Shown here in pieces: positions 42,274 to 51,504 of a stretch of DNA of 64,000 bases (position 1 is the first letter of the stretch; each line of letters begins with the position of its first letter). The position numbers were made by a program, and so were the translations under genes. The notes beneath the pieces are model-generated. The model did no database searches and was not told the DNA's origin. It saw nothing but the letters and a program-made list of their open reading frames with translations. Where the stretch lies: NCBI GenBank assembly GCA_038040445.1, contig JBBPIG010000018.1:62001-126000 (forward strand). The letters run 5' to 3'. This DNA comes from Acidobacteriota bacterium (lineage in GTDB: Bacteria; Acidobacteriota; Blastocatellia; UBA7656).

Positions 42274-43389
42274 CTAAACATAGGCGGGCGGGACTCCAGC
42301 GCTCCAGGGAATCGAGATCGTAACCGCGGTAAGATTATCGCGTCTCGACAACTCCAGCGCTGCCTGCTCATCAAACAGCGCGGTCAATCGCGACTGAAGA
42401 TTGTCCAGCCCATGACCGGCTTTGATGGCATCCGCATTGAAGCCGGGCCCGTCGTCGCGAACTTCGATGGTCACTCGACTGCCGGCCAAACGCGCGGTGA
42501 TGCGAACTTCGCCGCCCTCGCGCCTCGCCGCAACCACGTGCTTCAGACTGTTCTCGACCAGCGTCTGCACGGACAAAGGCGGAACCTCGATCGCTTGAAG
42601 CTCAGCCGGAACATCAATCGAGTAGTGCAGCTTATCGCCAAAGCGCGCCTTCTCGATTTCGAGATAGTCATTGACGATCTTCAGCTCACGGCCGAGCGGC
42701 ACCGTGCTGGTTTGATTCGAATCGAGCGAGAACCGCAGAAGGGCGGCCAGCCGTTCCACCAATCGCTCGGCCAGCTTCGGGTCCTCCTGAATCAACGATG
42801 AAATCGAGTTGAGCGTGTTGAACAAGAAGTGAGGATGGATACGCGACTCGAGCGAAGACAGCCGCGCTTCGATGGCGAGCTTGCGCGCGCGCTCTTCTTC
42901 GAGCTCTTTCAGTTGGAGCTTGCGAGTCGTTACTTCAAGTCTATGCTTCAGGCCTTCGTACAGGTACCTGCTCACGCCGATGATCAGCGCGATTACTATC
43001 GCCACCACAAGCGTAGACCGAAAGTACACCCAGTAATGCGCCGGCGGAAAGATGCCCATCCTGGTCAAGATGAACACCGCGATCAAGCAACCAATCGCCG
43101 ACAGCATGAGCAGAGTGGTCACGTAGTAAACCCAGCTAAGAGGGAACGGCTGACGTGCGCAGTGAGGCGCTACCCGAGGCATCACCAGCGCCATTATGGT
43201 TCCGCAGCAGTTGGCGTAGACGAGCGACGTGATCAGCACGCTGACGAGCTGCGAACTCGTCATACTGGTGGTCAATAGCCAGTTCAGCACGAGCACGGCC
43301 AGCGCGGAAGAGGCGTTGACACACAGGATCAGAACGAGCGTAAGCGCAAATGATTTTCGCCTTGCCGGTTGATCAGCGATGCTGCTCAT
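42274..43389 (-). CDS. LytS/AlgZ-type sensor histidine kinase
   Basis: 371 residues from ATG 43389; an in-frame start at 43470 would add 27 residues. Four to five hydrophobic helices cover about residues 15-145. A coiled linker (KHRLEVTTRKLQLKELEEER) leads to the His_kinase domain with SRIHPHFLFNTLNSISSLIQ, where the first His is phosphorylated. An HATPase domain follows with LVENSLKHVV and VRDDGPGFN and GHGLDNLQSRL. It pairs with the LytTR regulator downstream. The signal sensed is unknown. Confidence 0.92.
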   Translation of the reverse strand: MSSIADQPARRKSFALTLVLILCVNASSALAVLVLNWLLTTSMTSSQLVSVLITSLVYANCCGTIMALVMPRVAPHCARQPFPLSWVYYVTTLLMLSAIGCLIAVFILTRMGIFPPAHYWVYFRSTLVVAIVIALIIGVSRYLYEGLKHRLEVTTRKLQLKELEEERARKLAIEARLSSLESRIHPHFLFNTLNSISSLIQEDPKLAERLVERLAALLRFSLDSNQTSTVPLGRELKIVNDYLEIEKARFGDKLHYSIDVPAELQAIEVPPLSVQTLVENSLKHVVAARREGGEVRITARLAGSRVTIEVRDDGPGFNADAIKAGHGLDNLQSRLTALFDEQAALELSRRDNLTAVTISIPWSAGVPPAYV

Positions 43390-43506
43390 CTTTACGCTGC
43401 ATAATCGGATGAACGGCAGGAAAGGGCAGACAAAGCCCGTTACTCGGCGAAATTCGCCGACTTGTTGCACCTGGGTTATGAGGAATCGCGGTCGCGATCG
43501 AGAACC

Positions 43507-43794
43507 CTACGGCCTTCTCTTTTCTAGCTCATCGATCATTATGCTTCTGACGTCCAGCTCCTCCCCGGCCACCGACTGCAGTGCGTCTACAGCACTATTG
43601 AAGTGAAAAGTGTCGCGATCGCCCCCGAACATGTACCACTCAGGCACGCGTCGCCCTACGAGCGAATATGCCCAGTACATCAACGAGGCGTACATATCAA
43701 CGTCTTGGTTGCTCCGTTGAATGTTCTCAATGTTGCGCACCCCGATTCGAATTCGAGACTCGCTGATGTGAATTGAATTCACAGAATCACTCAT
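43507..43794 (-). CDS. Small protein of unknown function
   Basis: 95-residue protein from ATG 43794 with a strong ribosome site (AGGGAGGT). It opens MSDSVNSIHISESRIRIGVR and contains DMYASLMYWAYSLVGRR and a closing acidic helix. There is no signal peptide and no membrane helix. I do not recognise a family. It lies upstream of the two-component genes on the same strand with 117 bp between, so it could belong to the same transcript. Confidence 0.6.
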   Translation of the reverse strand: MSDSVNSIHISESRIRIGVRNIENIQRSNQDVDMYASLMYWAYSLVGRRVPEWYMFGGDRDTFHFNSAVDALQSVAGEELDVRSIMIDELEKRRP

Positions 43795-44095
43795 ACAAGT
43801 ACCTCCCTTTTGTGTCCCCATATCCAGTCGGAGGTTCAGTCTCTCGTCAGGTTAGGGCGGTAAAGTTTAAGGCATCTGTCAAATGGCGAGTGAACGACAT
43901 GGCGCCCCGCTGGGGCGCGTATCTCTCTGGACATTCTCTATAAACATGCAACCCCTAACGGAGTTGCGGGCGCAGACCGGACAGTCTTTGAGTAACTCCG
44001 TCGCTCTCGGCGCGGCGTTCCACGGCGAGATTCTGACCCAATCACTCGGCAGTACTTGATCGAGAGCCGGGCGATCGGCTACGTTTGTTCGTGCT
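43795..44095. other. Divergent promoter region with a GC hairpin
   Basis: 301 bp between the small protein gene and the S46 peptidase. It holds a 7-bp perfect stem GCGCCCC/GGGGCGC with loop GCT at 43902-43918, and facing CTAACGGAGTTGCG and AGTAACTCCGTCG segments (about 43953-44006). No gene is supported. The divergent promoters were not pinned down. Confidence 0.5.
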
Positions 44096-46168
44096 ATGAG
44101 AAGACTAAACACCGCCGCGATAGTACTGACGTTTCTGATCCAAGCTCCGGTGCTGCATGCCGACGATGGGATGTGGACCTTTGACAATCCGCCGCGCAAG
44201 CAGTGGAAAGAACGCTACAAGTTCGAGCCCGCTGACGCGTGGCTTGAACACTTGAGGCTCGCGTCGGTGCGCTTGAACGACGGCGGCTCCGGATCGTTCG
44301 TCTCGCCCGACGGATTGATGGTGACCAATCAGCACGTCGCGAGCGGCCAGCTTCAAAAAGTCTCGACCAAAGAAAAGGACTACACCAAAGAAGGCTTCTA
44401 CGCGCGAACAAGTGATGAAGAGCTTAAATGCCCCGACCTCGAATGCAACGTGCTCATCTCCTATGAAGACGTTTCTGCTCGCGTGCAATCGGCCGTCAAG
44501 CCGGGCGCTTCCAACAAAGAAGCGAGCGAGCAGCGCAAAGCCGTCATCGCGGCGATAGAGAAGGAAGCTGCGGCGAAGACCGGCCTGAAGTGCGACGTCA
44601 TCTCGCTGTATAGCGGCGGCGAGTACTGGTTGTATCGCTTCAAGAAGTACACCGACATTCGCCTGGTCTTTGCGGTCGAGGAGCAGATCGCTTTCTTCGG
44701 CGGCGACTACGACAACTTCACCTATCCGCGTTATGACCTCGATGTAGCTTTCTTCCGCGCCTACGAAGACGACAAGCCGGCGAAAACCCCGCACTACTTC
44801 AAGTGGTCCGCCGCGGGACCGGGCGACAGCGAGCTCATCATCCTGCCAGGCAATCCAGGCTCGACTGCCCGGCTGCTGACGCTCGCCCAAATTCAATATC
44901 AACGCGATGCCGGCAATCCGCTTCAAAAGCAGGTTTGGACTTCCCGCCGCGATGCGCTGATGCGCTACGCCGAGCGCGGGCCGGAGCAGGCCCGGCAAGC
45001 GGGCACGACAATCCGCTCGCTTAACAACTCGCTCAAACGGCTGGCCGGCCAGCAAGAAGGCTTGATGAACTCGCGGATGATGGGGAAGAAAGAAGCCGAA
45101 GAGAAAGCGCTACGCGACGCGGTCGCGGGGCGAGCCGATGTGAAAAAGGCTTACGGTGGGTCGTGGGAGCAGATAGCCTCGGCTTACAGCGAGCTTCCGG
45201 CGATGGCCGCGCGGATCGCGTTCTCGAATCTCACGCCCTCGCGTCTGGGAACGATCGCGTCCCAACTTGTGCGTTACGCCGAGGAAATACAGAAGCCGAA
45301 TGACAAACGCTACGACGAGTTCCGCGACTCGAAGCTCTCGTCGTTCACGTTCGCGCTGATGTCGCCCGCGCCGATTTATCCGGAGATGGAAGAAGCGGTG
45401 CTCACGGCCTGGCTCGAAGAGGGGCTCAAGTCTCTTGGCCCGAACGACCAGTTCATCAAAGCTGCGCTCGGCGGCTCGACTCCCGCCGCAGTGGCGAAGC
45501 AAGCAGTCAGGGGAACAAAACTCGGCACCGTCGCATCGCGCGAGGCGTTGCGGTTGGGCGGCGCCGACGCGATCGCTAAGGCAGACGATCCGATGATCGT
45601 GCTGGCGCGGCGCATCGAGCCGATCATTCGTGAGCTGCGCGCCTGGAACGAAGAGAAAATCCTGAACGTCGAAGCGAGCGCCGGCGAGATGCTCGCCAAG
45701 GCACGATTCGCGGTTTACGGAAAGAGTTTACCGCCCGACGCGAACTTCAACTTGCGAATCAGCTACGGGCGGGTGTTGGGTTACGAAGAAGACACGACGC
45801 TTGTGCCCTACAAGACGACCTTCTTCGGGTTATACGACCGCGCTCGGAGCTTCGACGAGAAGCCGCCTTACGATCTGCCCGGGCGCTATCGTGAAGGCAA
45901 AGACAAATTGGATCTCTCAACTCCGTTGAACTTCGTGTACACGGCGGACACGATCGGCGGAAACTCAGGCAGCCCGGTGATCAATCGCAACGGCGAGTTG
46001 GTGGGGTTGAACTTCGACAGCAACATACAGAAGCTGCCGAATCGCTACTGGTACGTTGATGAAGCAGAAGGCGGCCGCGCAGTCGGGGTTCACAGCGCGG
46101 CGATCATTGAGGCGATGAAGAAGCTGTACGGGGCGGACAAGCTGGTGAAAGAAATTCTTGGTCAGTAG
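44096..46168 (+). CDS. S46 family dipeptidyl peptidase (DPP7/DPP11-like)
   Basis: 690-residue exported serine peptidase. Short signal peptide (residues 1-22, ending LHA). The mature N-terminus [11 protein letters not shown] is typical of S46 peptidases. The catalytic His is in [15 protein letters not shown] (about residue 83), an Asp in [20 protein letters not shown]-type sequence near residue 210, and the Ser in [20 protein letters not shown] near residue 628. Such enzymes remove dipeptides from peptide N-termini in the periplasm during protein use. The residue that sets DPP7 versus DPP11 specificity was not determined. Confidence 0.94.
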   Translation: MRRLNTAAIVLTFLIQAPVLHADDGMWTFDNPPRKQWKERYKFEPADAWLEHLRLASVRLNDGGSGSFVSPDGLMVTNQHVASGQLQKVSTKEKDYTKEGFYARTSDEELKCPDLECNVLISYEDVSARVQSAVKPGASNKEASEQRKAVIAAIEKEAAAKTGLKCDVISLYSGGEYWLYRFKKYTDIRLVFAVEEQIAFFGGDYDNFTYPRYDLDVAFFRAYEDDKPAKTPHYFKWSAAGPGDSELIILPGNPGSTARLLTLAQIQYQRDAGNPLQKQVWTSRRDALMRYAERGPEQARQAGTTIRSLNNSLKRLAGQQEGLMNSRMMGKKEAEEKALRDAVAGRADVKKAYGGSWEQIASAYSELPAMAARIAFSNLTPSRLGTIASQLVRYAEEIQKPNDKRYDEFRDSKLSSFTFALMSPAPIYPEMEEAVLTAWLEEGLKSLGPNDQFIKAALGGSTPAAVAKQAVRGTKLGTVASREALRLGGADAIAKADDPMIVLARRIEPIIRELRAWNEEKILNVEASAGEMLAKARFAVYGKSLPPDANFNLRISYGRVLGYEEDTTLVPYKTTFFGLYDRARSFDEKPPYDLPGRYREGKDKLDLSTPLNFVYTADTIGGNSGSPVINRNGELVGLNFDSNIQKLPNRYWYVDEAEGGRAVGVHSAAIIEAMKKLYGADKLVKEILGQ

Positions 46169-46331
46169 ACGCGGTAATCGTTCTTTTACTGCGAGGCCGT
46201 CGCTGAGATTGACTAATTGCCGCGTCAGAGCAGGCTTATACTTCGGGTATCGCCGTGCAGAAGGCAGTCTTGAAACTGTGAAGAGCACAACCACGCTTTG
46301 CGGCAGAGGCATAAACGGAGGATCAAACGCT

Positions 46332-46586
46332 ATGGCAGTACCAGGAATTGAGCACCGCGTTGCTGCACTGGAAGCGGAGATGGCGCGGGTGAAAGAGCAA
46401 TTGGAGAAAGCTGTCCCCTCACAGGGAGACTGGCTGGATGAAATCTATGGCGCCTTCGCGGATGATCCGCACTTCGAGGAGGCTATGCGGCTGGGAAGAG
46501 AATACAGGGAGTCACTGCGTCCCGCAGCATCCAGGAAACCGGCCCGCAAAGCAGCGAAGAAAGTGGTGAAAGGGCGTCGGCGTTGA
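46332..46586 (+). CDS. Antitoxin, paralogue of that at 31493-31702
   Basis: 84-residue protein behind GGAGG. It has the same plan as its paralogue: coiled-coil start (EHRVAALEAEMARVKEQLEK), core W.DEIYGAF.DDP.FEEAM.LGREYRES, and a longer lysine/arginine-rich tail (about 25 residues). It is followed with no gap by a PIN toxin that has lost an internal segment. If the toxin is inactive, this antitoxin may persist as a neutraliser of the related toxin at 31067; that is speculation. Confidence 0.78.
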   Translation: MAVPGIEHRVAALEAEMARVKEQLEKAVPSQGDWLDEIYGAFADDPHFEEAMRLGREYRESLRPAASRKPARKAAKKVVKGRRR

Positions 46587-46940
46587 ATGTACATACTAGA
46601 CACTGACCACCTGAGTCTGTTGGGACGAGCCAACAGCTTGGAGGAGCAGATGCGTGGCTGGATGGCACATCTGGCGCGAGCTCGCGTGCTAGCTCAGCAA
46701 ATCGAAGCCTATCATCGGCTCAAGGAGTTCTTGGATCGCTATCTGAAGGTCACTGTACTCGAGTTTGATGAAGCGGCAGCCATCGAGTTCACGCGGCTGC
46801 GAAGTCTGCGCCTTCGCGTTGGAACGATGGATTTGAAGATCGCGGCAATTGCGCTCACACACGATGCAACAGCGCTTACCAGAAACGTCAAAGACTTCGG
46901 TCTTGTACCCGGCTTACGCGTAGAAGATTGGACGCGATAA
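46587..46940 (+). CDS. VapC-like PIN toxin with internal deletion
   Basis: 117-residue toxin whose ends match the 141-residue protein at 31067-31492: MYILDTDHLSLL at the start and GTMDLKIAAIALTHDATALT and VPGLRVEDW at the end. Between LLGRANS and LEEQMRG it lacks about 24 residues found in the paralogue, including the strand equivalent to GVSTTIVSF. The deletion keeps the frame. All three acidic clusters remain, but loss of a core beta strand makes correct folding doubtful. It may be a decaying toxin. Confidence 0.75.
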   Translation: MYILDTDHLSLLGRANSLEEQMRGWMAHLARARVLAQQIEAYHRLKEFLDRYLKVTVLEFDEAAAIEFTRLRSLRLRVGTMDLKIAAIALTHDATALTRNVKDFGLVPGLRVEDWTR

Positions 46941-47022
46941 CCGGTCCGAGAGAACCTTAGCCAGTAGAACGCAGTGGGCGTGCCCGAGAACTCTATAGTC
47001 TTGAAGTCGAGTAAGACGATGA

Positions 47023-47472
47023 GTGAATCTGACGAGGGACCAAGCATCTACGAGAATTGGAAAGCTGCGTTGCTTGGCAACGGCTCGAGAGGTAGCGGAT
47101 TACCTGGGATCGACCAAGAAGTTTTTCGACTTCGTTCTCGCGTTCCTCCCAGATCCTCCTTCCGTCCGGCCTTATGAGTGGGCTCAACATTCCTGGGACA
47201 CAAAACCTATGAAGGCATCTCTGAAGACGATTTACAAGTATCGATCAAAAGCCCTTCACGGCGGGAAGCCCTTTCCCGCGCCAATGTGTCACTCCCCAGA
47301 TAGGCTCGGGCTGGAAGTAGGCTTGGGAGAAATACCTACCGGCCTAGCCACAAGTACTAAAGGAGGAACTTGGCTAAATGAGGACACGCCAATGCTGTTG
47401 CATACCTTTGAGTACATTGTTCGTGGAGCCTTGCTCAACTGGTGGCAATCACTGACTCTTGACCGACACTGA
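47023..47472 (+). pseudogene. Possible HEPN-like gene remnant
   Basis: 149 open codons after a stop at 47020-47022. The part KASLKTIYKYRSKALHGGKP followed later by TPMLLHTFEYIVRGALLNWW has the R-x4-H-type element (RSKALH) and flanking helices of Apea-like HEPN domains, whose members are often RNases. The first residues come from GTG with no ribosome site, and upstream sequence in the other frames does not add the rest of such a protein. It is most likely a 5'-truncated or frameshifted remnant. Its position, after a VapBC-like pair and before an orphan antitoxin, fits a decaying accessory segment. Confidence 0.45.
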
Positions 47473-47638
47473 GCCACGCAACATCAACATACGGTTGGTT
47501 GTCGTTATTAGAGGGCCGAGCTACGGCAATCGCGCCCGTGCCGCACCTAGCTTGCTTCCGCACCTTTGCTGTGAAGATCAGCACAGGTTAGAGTGGCAGC
47601 GTAGCGGCGCTCAGAACTCGTTCCATCCGAGGTAACAG

Positions 47639-47872
47639 ATGAAGCTAACAATAGAGTTGCCAGATAGCTTGATTGCACAGCTTAACGAACGGCAGATTCC
47701 CGAAGAAGAGATGAAGGCGGTCGCTGTCGCGGCCTTAGAAACATGGCTTTCTCAACAGCATTCAACGAATGGTGGCCGCTTTACTGAAAGCGCTGTCCCT
47801 TTCGTTCGCCGGTTGATCGCAGAGAATCGCGAGCTTTTTGACGCGCTGGCTCAACGGCAGCAACGCCGGTAA
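47639..47872 (+). CDS. Orphan antitoxin-like protein
   Basis: 77-residue protein with a good leader (GAGGTAACAG). It opens MKLTIELPDSLIAQLNERQI, a beta strand plus helix typical of ribbon-helix-helix-like antitoxins, and continues with EEEMKAVAVAALETWLSQ. No toxin follows: the next gene is a convergent S9 peptidase 29 bp away. It could control a toxin elsewhere or be a relic. Confidence 0.6.
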   Translation: MKLTIELPDSLIAQLNERQIPEEEMKAVAVAALETWLSQQHSTNGGRFTESAVPFVRRLIAENRELFDALAQRQQRR

Positions 47873-47901
47873 GGATCACCGCCGCGGTTAAAACAGTTGG
47901 C

Positions 47902-50112
47902 TTACTGCCGGCGTGACTCAGCCTCAGAAGCCGCGCGGCCTCCCTCCGCCCCCGCGGCCAGTCGCCCTTCCCACCACTTCAGCTCTTGATAGTAGCGATG
48001 CACGGTGTTCCACGGCGTCCAGCCGCCGTGATATGAATCAGGGTAGCGGATGAACATGGCCGGAACCCGCCGCTTCTTGAGCGCCGTGTACATCTGTTCC
48101 GCCTGTTCTATCGGCACCCGCAGATCCGATTCGCCGTGGACGAACAGCGTCGGCGTCGTGACGTTTGCCACGTGAGTGATCGGTGAAAGCTTGACCAAAA
48201 GCTCCCTGCTCTTCGGCTCCCACGGCGACCCGAAGAACTCACTCTCCTTGGTGCGCGGAATGTCAGCGGTGCCATAGTCGCTGATCCAGTTTGAAATACC
48301 CGCGCCCGAAATCGCCGCTGCAAACCGGGTCGTTTGCGTGATGATCCAGTCAGTCAGAAAGCCACCGTACGAATAGCCGGTTACACCCATTCGCTTTTCG
48401 TCGATCGCATACCGCTTCACCACGTAATCCACTCCGGCCATCACATCCTGGTAATCCAGAACTCCCCAGCCGCCCCAGGTGCCCCACAAAAACTTCTCGC
48501 CGTATCCAGTCGAGCCGCGCGGGTTTGTGTACAGCACAACGTAGCCGTTAGCCGCCCACAACTGAAACTGAAACGAGAAGTCGTTGCCGTAAGCGCCGTG
48601 TGGTCCGCCGTGCGTGCTCAGAATCAACGGATACTGACGCTTCGCCGGGTCGTAATCGCGCGGCCGCAATACCCAGCCTTCGATCTCGGCGCCGTCTTTG
48701 CTGGGATAGAGGATCCGCTCGGCCCGGCTCAAGTTCAGTTCGCTCATCAGCGCGTCGTTGAAACCTGACAGCTTCCTTTCATTCGCGCCGTCCATTTGCG
48801 AGGCGAAGACTTCAGAGGCATGTGTGGAATCAGTTGCCGCATATGCCACACGGTCGAACGCTGCCGAGATGCTGAACCCGCTCATGCCGCGTTCGCCACG
48901 CGTGACTTGCTCAACCAAGCCGCCGCCAGCCGGGACTCGAAACAGATGCGCGCTGCCGCCGATGCCGCCGTTGAAATAAATGAAGCGCCCGTCCGCGCTC
49001 CACATGGTGTTGCCGGCCAGCAGGTCCCAGCTCGCGGTGAGGTTCTTCAGCGCACCGCCTTCGGCTGGCACGCTGTACACATCTACCGGCGCGCCATGAT
49101 TCTGTTTCGCCGCAATCACCGCAGTCAAACTCTGCTGGCGGCGGAAGACTATGTTGCGCCCATCAGGCGAAAACGAAGGAGCGCTATGATTAAAGCCGTC
49201 ATCGGTAAGCCGTTTGATCTGACCCTCGATCGTCACCATCCACAAATCGGATCGCTCATATGTGTACTCGTCGCGCTGGTGAGCGTTGGCCTCGATAACC
49301 AGCGCCCCGCTGTCGGGACGCCAGGCTGCCGACTGCACGTTCACGCCGAGATGAGTGATCTGCTTCGGGTTTCCGCCGGATCGAGGCACGAGGTATAGCT
49401 CGTCGGGCGGCGTCGCCATCGGATCGCGCGGATCCGGCAAGTAACCTCGTCCATCAAACCGATAGTCCATCCAATCGAACACGCGCCCTTTGAAGCGTTC
49501 GTTAATCTGGCGTTCGAAATCTGACGCGTACTGTTTAGGAGGTCTCGCCGCCGGCGGTGTCTTTTTGGTGAAGGCGATCCATTGATTGTCCGGGCTGAAG
49601 ATCGGCGTCCCCGCGACTCCCGGAATTTGGAACGGCTCTCCGGCCGGCTGATTCCCGGGGCGATCAATGGTCAGAAACCAGATCGGGTTTGCCTCTTCCC
49701 CTGCGGTAGCGGCCGCTCTTCGGCGCGAGTTGAAAGCGATCAGCTTGCCGTCCGGACTCCAACGCGGATTCGAAGCATTGGCGGCCGGGTTCGTTATCCG
49801 CCTTGGCGCCGTGGAAGCATCGAACGGAGCAAGCCAGATTTCGCTATTGCGGCGGTTCTCGGCTTCGACGATGTAAGTGCGCACGAACGCCACCCAGAGG
49901 CCATCGGGAGAAATGGCTGGGCTGCCGATGCTCTCCACGCGATAGTAGTCTTTCAGCTCCAGGGCGCGCCCGGTTTGTGACGGGGCCGGGCTATTCTGGT
50001 GCGCTCCGGCTGCCCGAACCGGTTCAGGCAGGGACGACAGCGCGAACCAAAATGCCAAAGCGAGACAAGCCGCACGTGACGTTTTACACTTGAACGAGAT
50101 GCTTCTCGGCAT
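47902..50112 (-). CDS. S9 family prolyl oligopeptidase-like peptidase
   Basis: 736 residues from ATG 50112, preferred over 50139 because GGAGGTGAG directly precedes it. Signal peptide about residues 1-34. An N-terminal seven-bladed propeller (repeats such as PAISPDGLWVAFVRT, NPRWSPDGKLIAF, SPDNQWIAFTKK, APSFSPDGRNIVF) leads to an alpha/beta-hydrolase domain. There LILSTHGGPHGAYG is the oxyanion region, GVTGYSYGGFLTDW the nucleophile Ser, FVHGESDLRVP the Asp and YPDSYHGGW the His. This is the acylaminoacyl-peptidase/dipeptidyl-peptidase group. Periplasmic peptide degradation is the likely role, complementing the S46 peptidase upstream. Confidence 0.94.
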   Translation of the reverse strand: MPRSISFKCKTSRAACLALAFWFALSSLPEPVRAAGAHQNSPAPSQTGRALELKDYYRVESIGSPAISPDGLWVAFVRTYIVEAENRRNSEIWLAPFDASTAPRRITNPAANASNPRWSPDGKLIAFNSRRRAAATAGEEANPIWFLTIDRPGNQPAGEPFQIPGVAGTPIFSPDNQWIAFTKKTPPAARPPKQYASDFERQINERFKGRVFDWMDYRFDGRGYLPDPRDPMATPPDELYLVPRSGGNPKQITHLGVNVQSAAWRPDSGALVIEANAHQRDEYTYERSDLWMVTIEGQIKRLTDDGFNHSAPSFSPDGRNIVFRRQQSLTAVIAAKQNHGAPVDVYSVPAEGGALKNLTASWDLLAGNTMWSADGRFIYFNGGIGGSAHLFRVPAGGGLVEQVTRGERGMSGFSISAAFDRVAYAATDSTHASEVFASQMDGANERKLSGFNDALMSELNLSRAERILYPSKDGAEIEGWVLRPRDYDPAKRQYPLILSTHGGPHGAYGNDFSFQFQLWAANGYVVLYTNPRGSTGYGEKFLWGTWGGWGVLDYQDVMAGVDYVVKRYAIDEKRMGVTGYSYGGFLTDWIITQTTRFAAAISGAGISNWISDYGTADIPRTKESEFFGSPWEPKSRELLVKLSPITHVANVTTPTLFVHGESDLRVPIEQAEQMYTALKKRRVPAMFIRYPDSYHGGWTPWNTVHRYYQELKWWEGRLAAGAEGGRAASEAESRRQ

Positions 50113-50183
50113 ACTCACCTCCACCGGCTGAACTACCATTCGAACCTGGAGTGTAGAAGGCTGTACTTCGATCCACCGGTCGC

Positions 50184-50222
50184 CTACTCATATCGCAACG
50201 CTACGATCACGTCAACCCCGCC
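50184..50222 (-). pseudogene. C-terminal relic of an ADOP permease
   Basis: Reading the minus strand to the TAG at 50184-50186 gives GGVDVIVALRYE and stop. The intact permease at 18433 ends [12 protein letters not shown] and stop. Only about 12 codons remain recognisable. This looks like the leftover end of a deleted ADOP gene. Confidence 0.5.
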
Positions 50223-50356
50223 TATCTTGCAGACCCATGAACGATAGTGCTTTCTTTAGAGTCGTTTTCGAGAGATATTATCTTTGCTCGAGAAGTTGAT
50301 TGTCCTCGAGTTGCCCGCGCGGCTTGAGCAGTTAATCATTTAGAGGGAGGAGTCAA

Positions 50357-50797
50357 ATGCGAGTCATCACAACAGCGCTCTCGATATTGATTTTCGCTGC
50401 TTTGTTAGGAACGGCGGTTAAGGGTTATAGGGAGCATTCCTTCGCATCCACCAGTGAAGGTGCGCAGGATACCGCCTATCTCGACCGGCGAATCACTATG
50501 CTGGAAAACAAGCTCAACACAGTCGAATCAAGCTTGAGAAGGCTCGAGTCCCAGGCGATGAGTCCGGAACGCTCCGCGCCGAGTCAGCCTGGCCGGGACC
50601 CCGAGACGTCGGTGTTGCGGAGCGAAGTAGAACTACTGAAAATGCGCGTGAGAGATCTTGAATGCGGACTCTTACACCTTGATGAGCGAACTCTATCGGC
50701 CAGCGCCAAAGAGGCCAGGAAGCGAACTGGCTTGCAACCGATGGAGCATTGCCGGCTCAACCCGGAAGCGCCGGTTCAACTCTTTACGCAGAGGTGA
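50357..50797 (+). CDS. Membrane-anchored coiled-coil protein of unknown function
   Basis: 146 residues behind GGGAGGAG. One N-terminal hydrophobic helix (residues 5-22) acts as anchor or signal. Two heptad-patterned helices follow (DRRITMLENKLNTVESSLRR and SVLRSEVELLKMRVRDLECG) with a P/S-rich linker between. The C-terminus holds two cysteines. No family was recognised. It is an isolated gene between a relic and a convergent coiled-coil gene. Confidence 0.65.
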   Translation: MRVITTALSILIFAALLGTAVKGYREHSFASTSEGAQDTAYLDRRITMLENKLNTVESSLRRLESQAMSPERSAPSQPGRDPETSVLRSEVELLKMRVRDLECGLLHLDERTLSASAKEARKRTGLQPMEHCRLNPEAPVQLFTQR

Positions 50798-50951
50798 GCG
50801 ACCTCAACGCAGAGGCCAACAAGTCACCTCTGATTTCTCGTTCGCCTTCGTTGCTTGACGAAAAAACAGCTTTTGAGACGCAAGAAGCGCTTGAGGAGTA
50901 AGCTGCGCAGGTCAGCCCTCGTGTGGTCTGCGGTTGCGGTTCCACTTGAGG

Positions 50952-51362
50952 CTAGCTTCCAACCTTTTCCAGCTTGTCCAGCCGCTCTCCCTGGTCTCTC
51001 AAATCCGCGTAGAGTTCCCCTATGCTACGATTGAACAAGTCGAACTGGTGTCGGAGCTTGCGAAAGCCCTTCTCCATTTCTTGCCGCAATGTTTCAATGT
51101 CAGCCTTGACCTCGGTTCGGAATTCGTTGAGATCAGCTTTGAACTCGGTTCGAAGTTCCTGGAGATCAGCCTTGACCTCGGTTCGGAGTTCAGTCAATTG
51201 GGCTTGCACCGCCTCCCACATTGGGAGAGTGTCTTTTAGCCGTTTATCAACCTTCGTCTCGAGGCTATCCAGCCGCGTCTCCAGCCTCTCAACAGCGGCG
51301 ATGATTCGGTCGAGCTTCTCGTCTTGCGAGCCGTTCAGCTTTTGTGTCAGGTCCTTGCTCAT
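50952..51362 (-). CDS. Coiled-coil protein with 11-residue repeats
   Basis: 136-residue, almost wholly helical protein behind GGAGG. The middle contains tandem 11-residue units ELRTEVKADLQ, ELRTEFKADLN and EFRTEVKADIE, followed by TLRQEMEKGFR, encoded by near-identical 33-bp DNA repeats (about 51098-51196). Hendecad repeats give a right-handed coiled coil. The repeat number could vary by slippage. Similar proteins are widespread in cyanobacteria and acidobacteria with no assigned role. Confidence 0.75.
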   Translation of the reverse strand: MSKDLTQKLNGSQDEKLDRIIAAVERLETRLDSLETKVDKRLKDTLPMWEAVQAQLTELRTEVKADLQELRTEFKADLNEFRTEVKADIETLRQEMEKGFRKLRHQFDLFNRSIGELYADLRDQGERLDKLEKVGS

Positions 51363-51504
51363 AACTACCTCCGGTAAGAGCTAGGCGCCGTTCACCCAGG
51401 ATTCGACAACCTGCGCTGATTATAATCGCGCTCGTCTCAAGAGTAAAAAGAAAACCTGAGCACCTTGCGAACTCGGATGAACTCAAACAAAATGGGCCGA
51501 CCCA

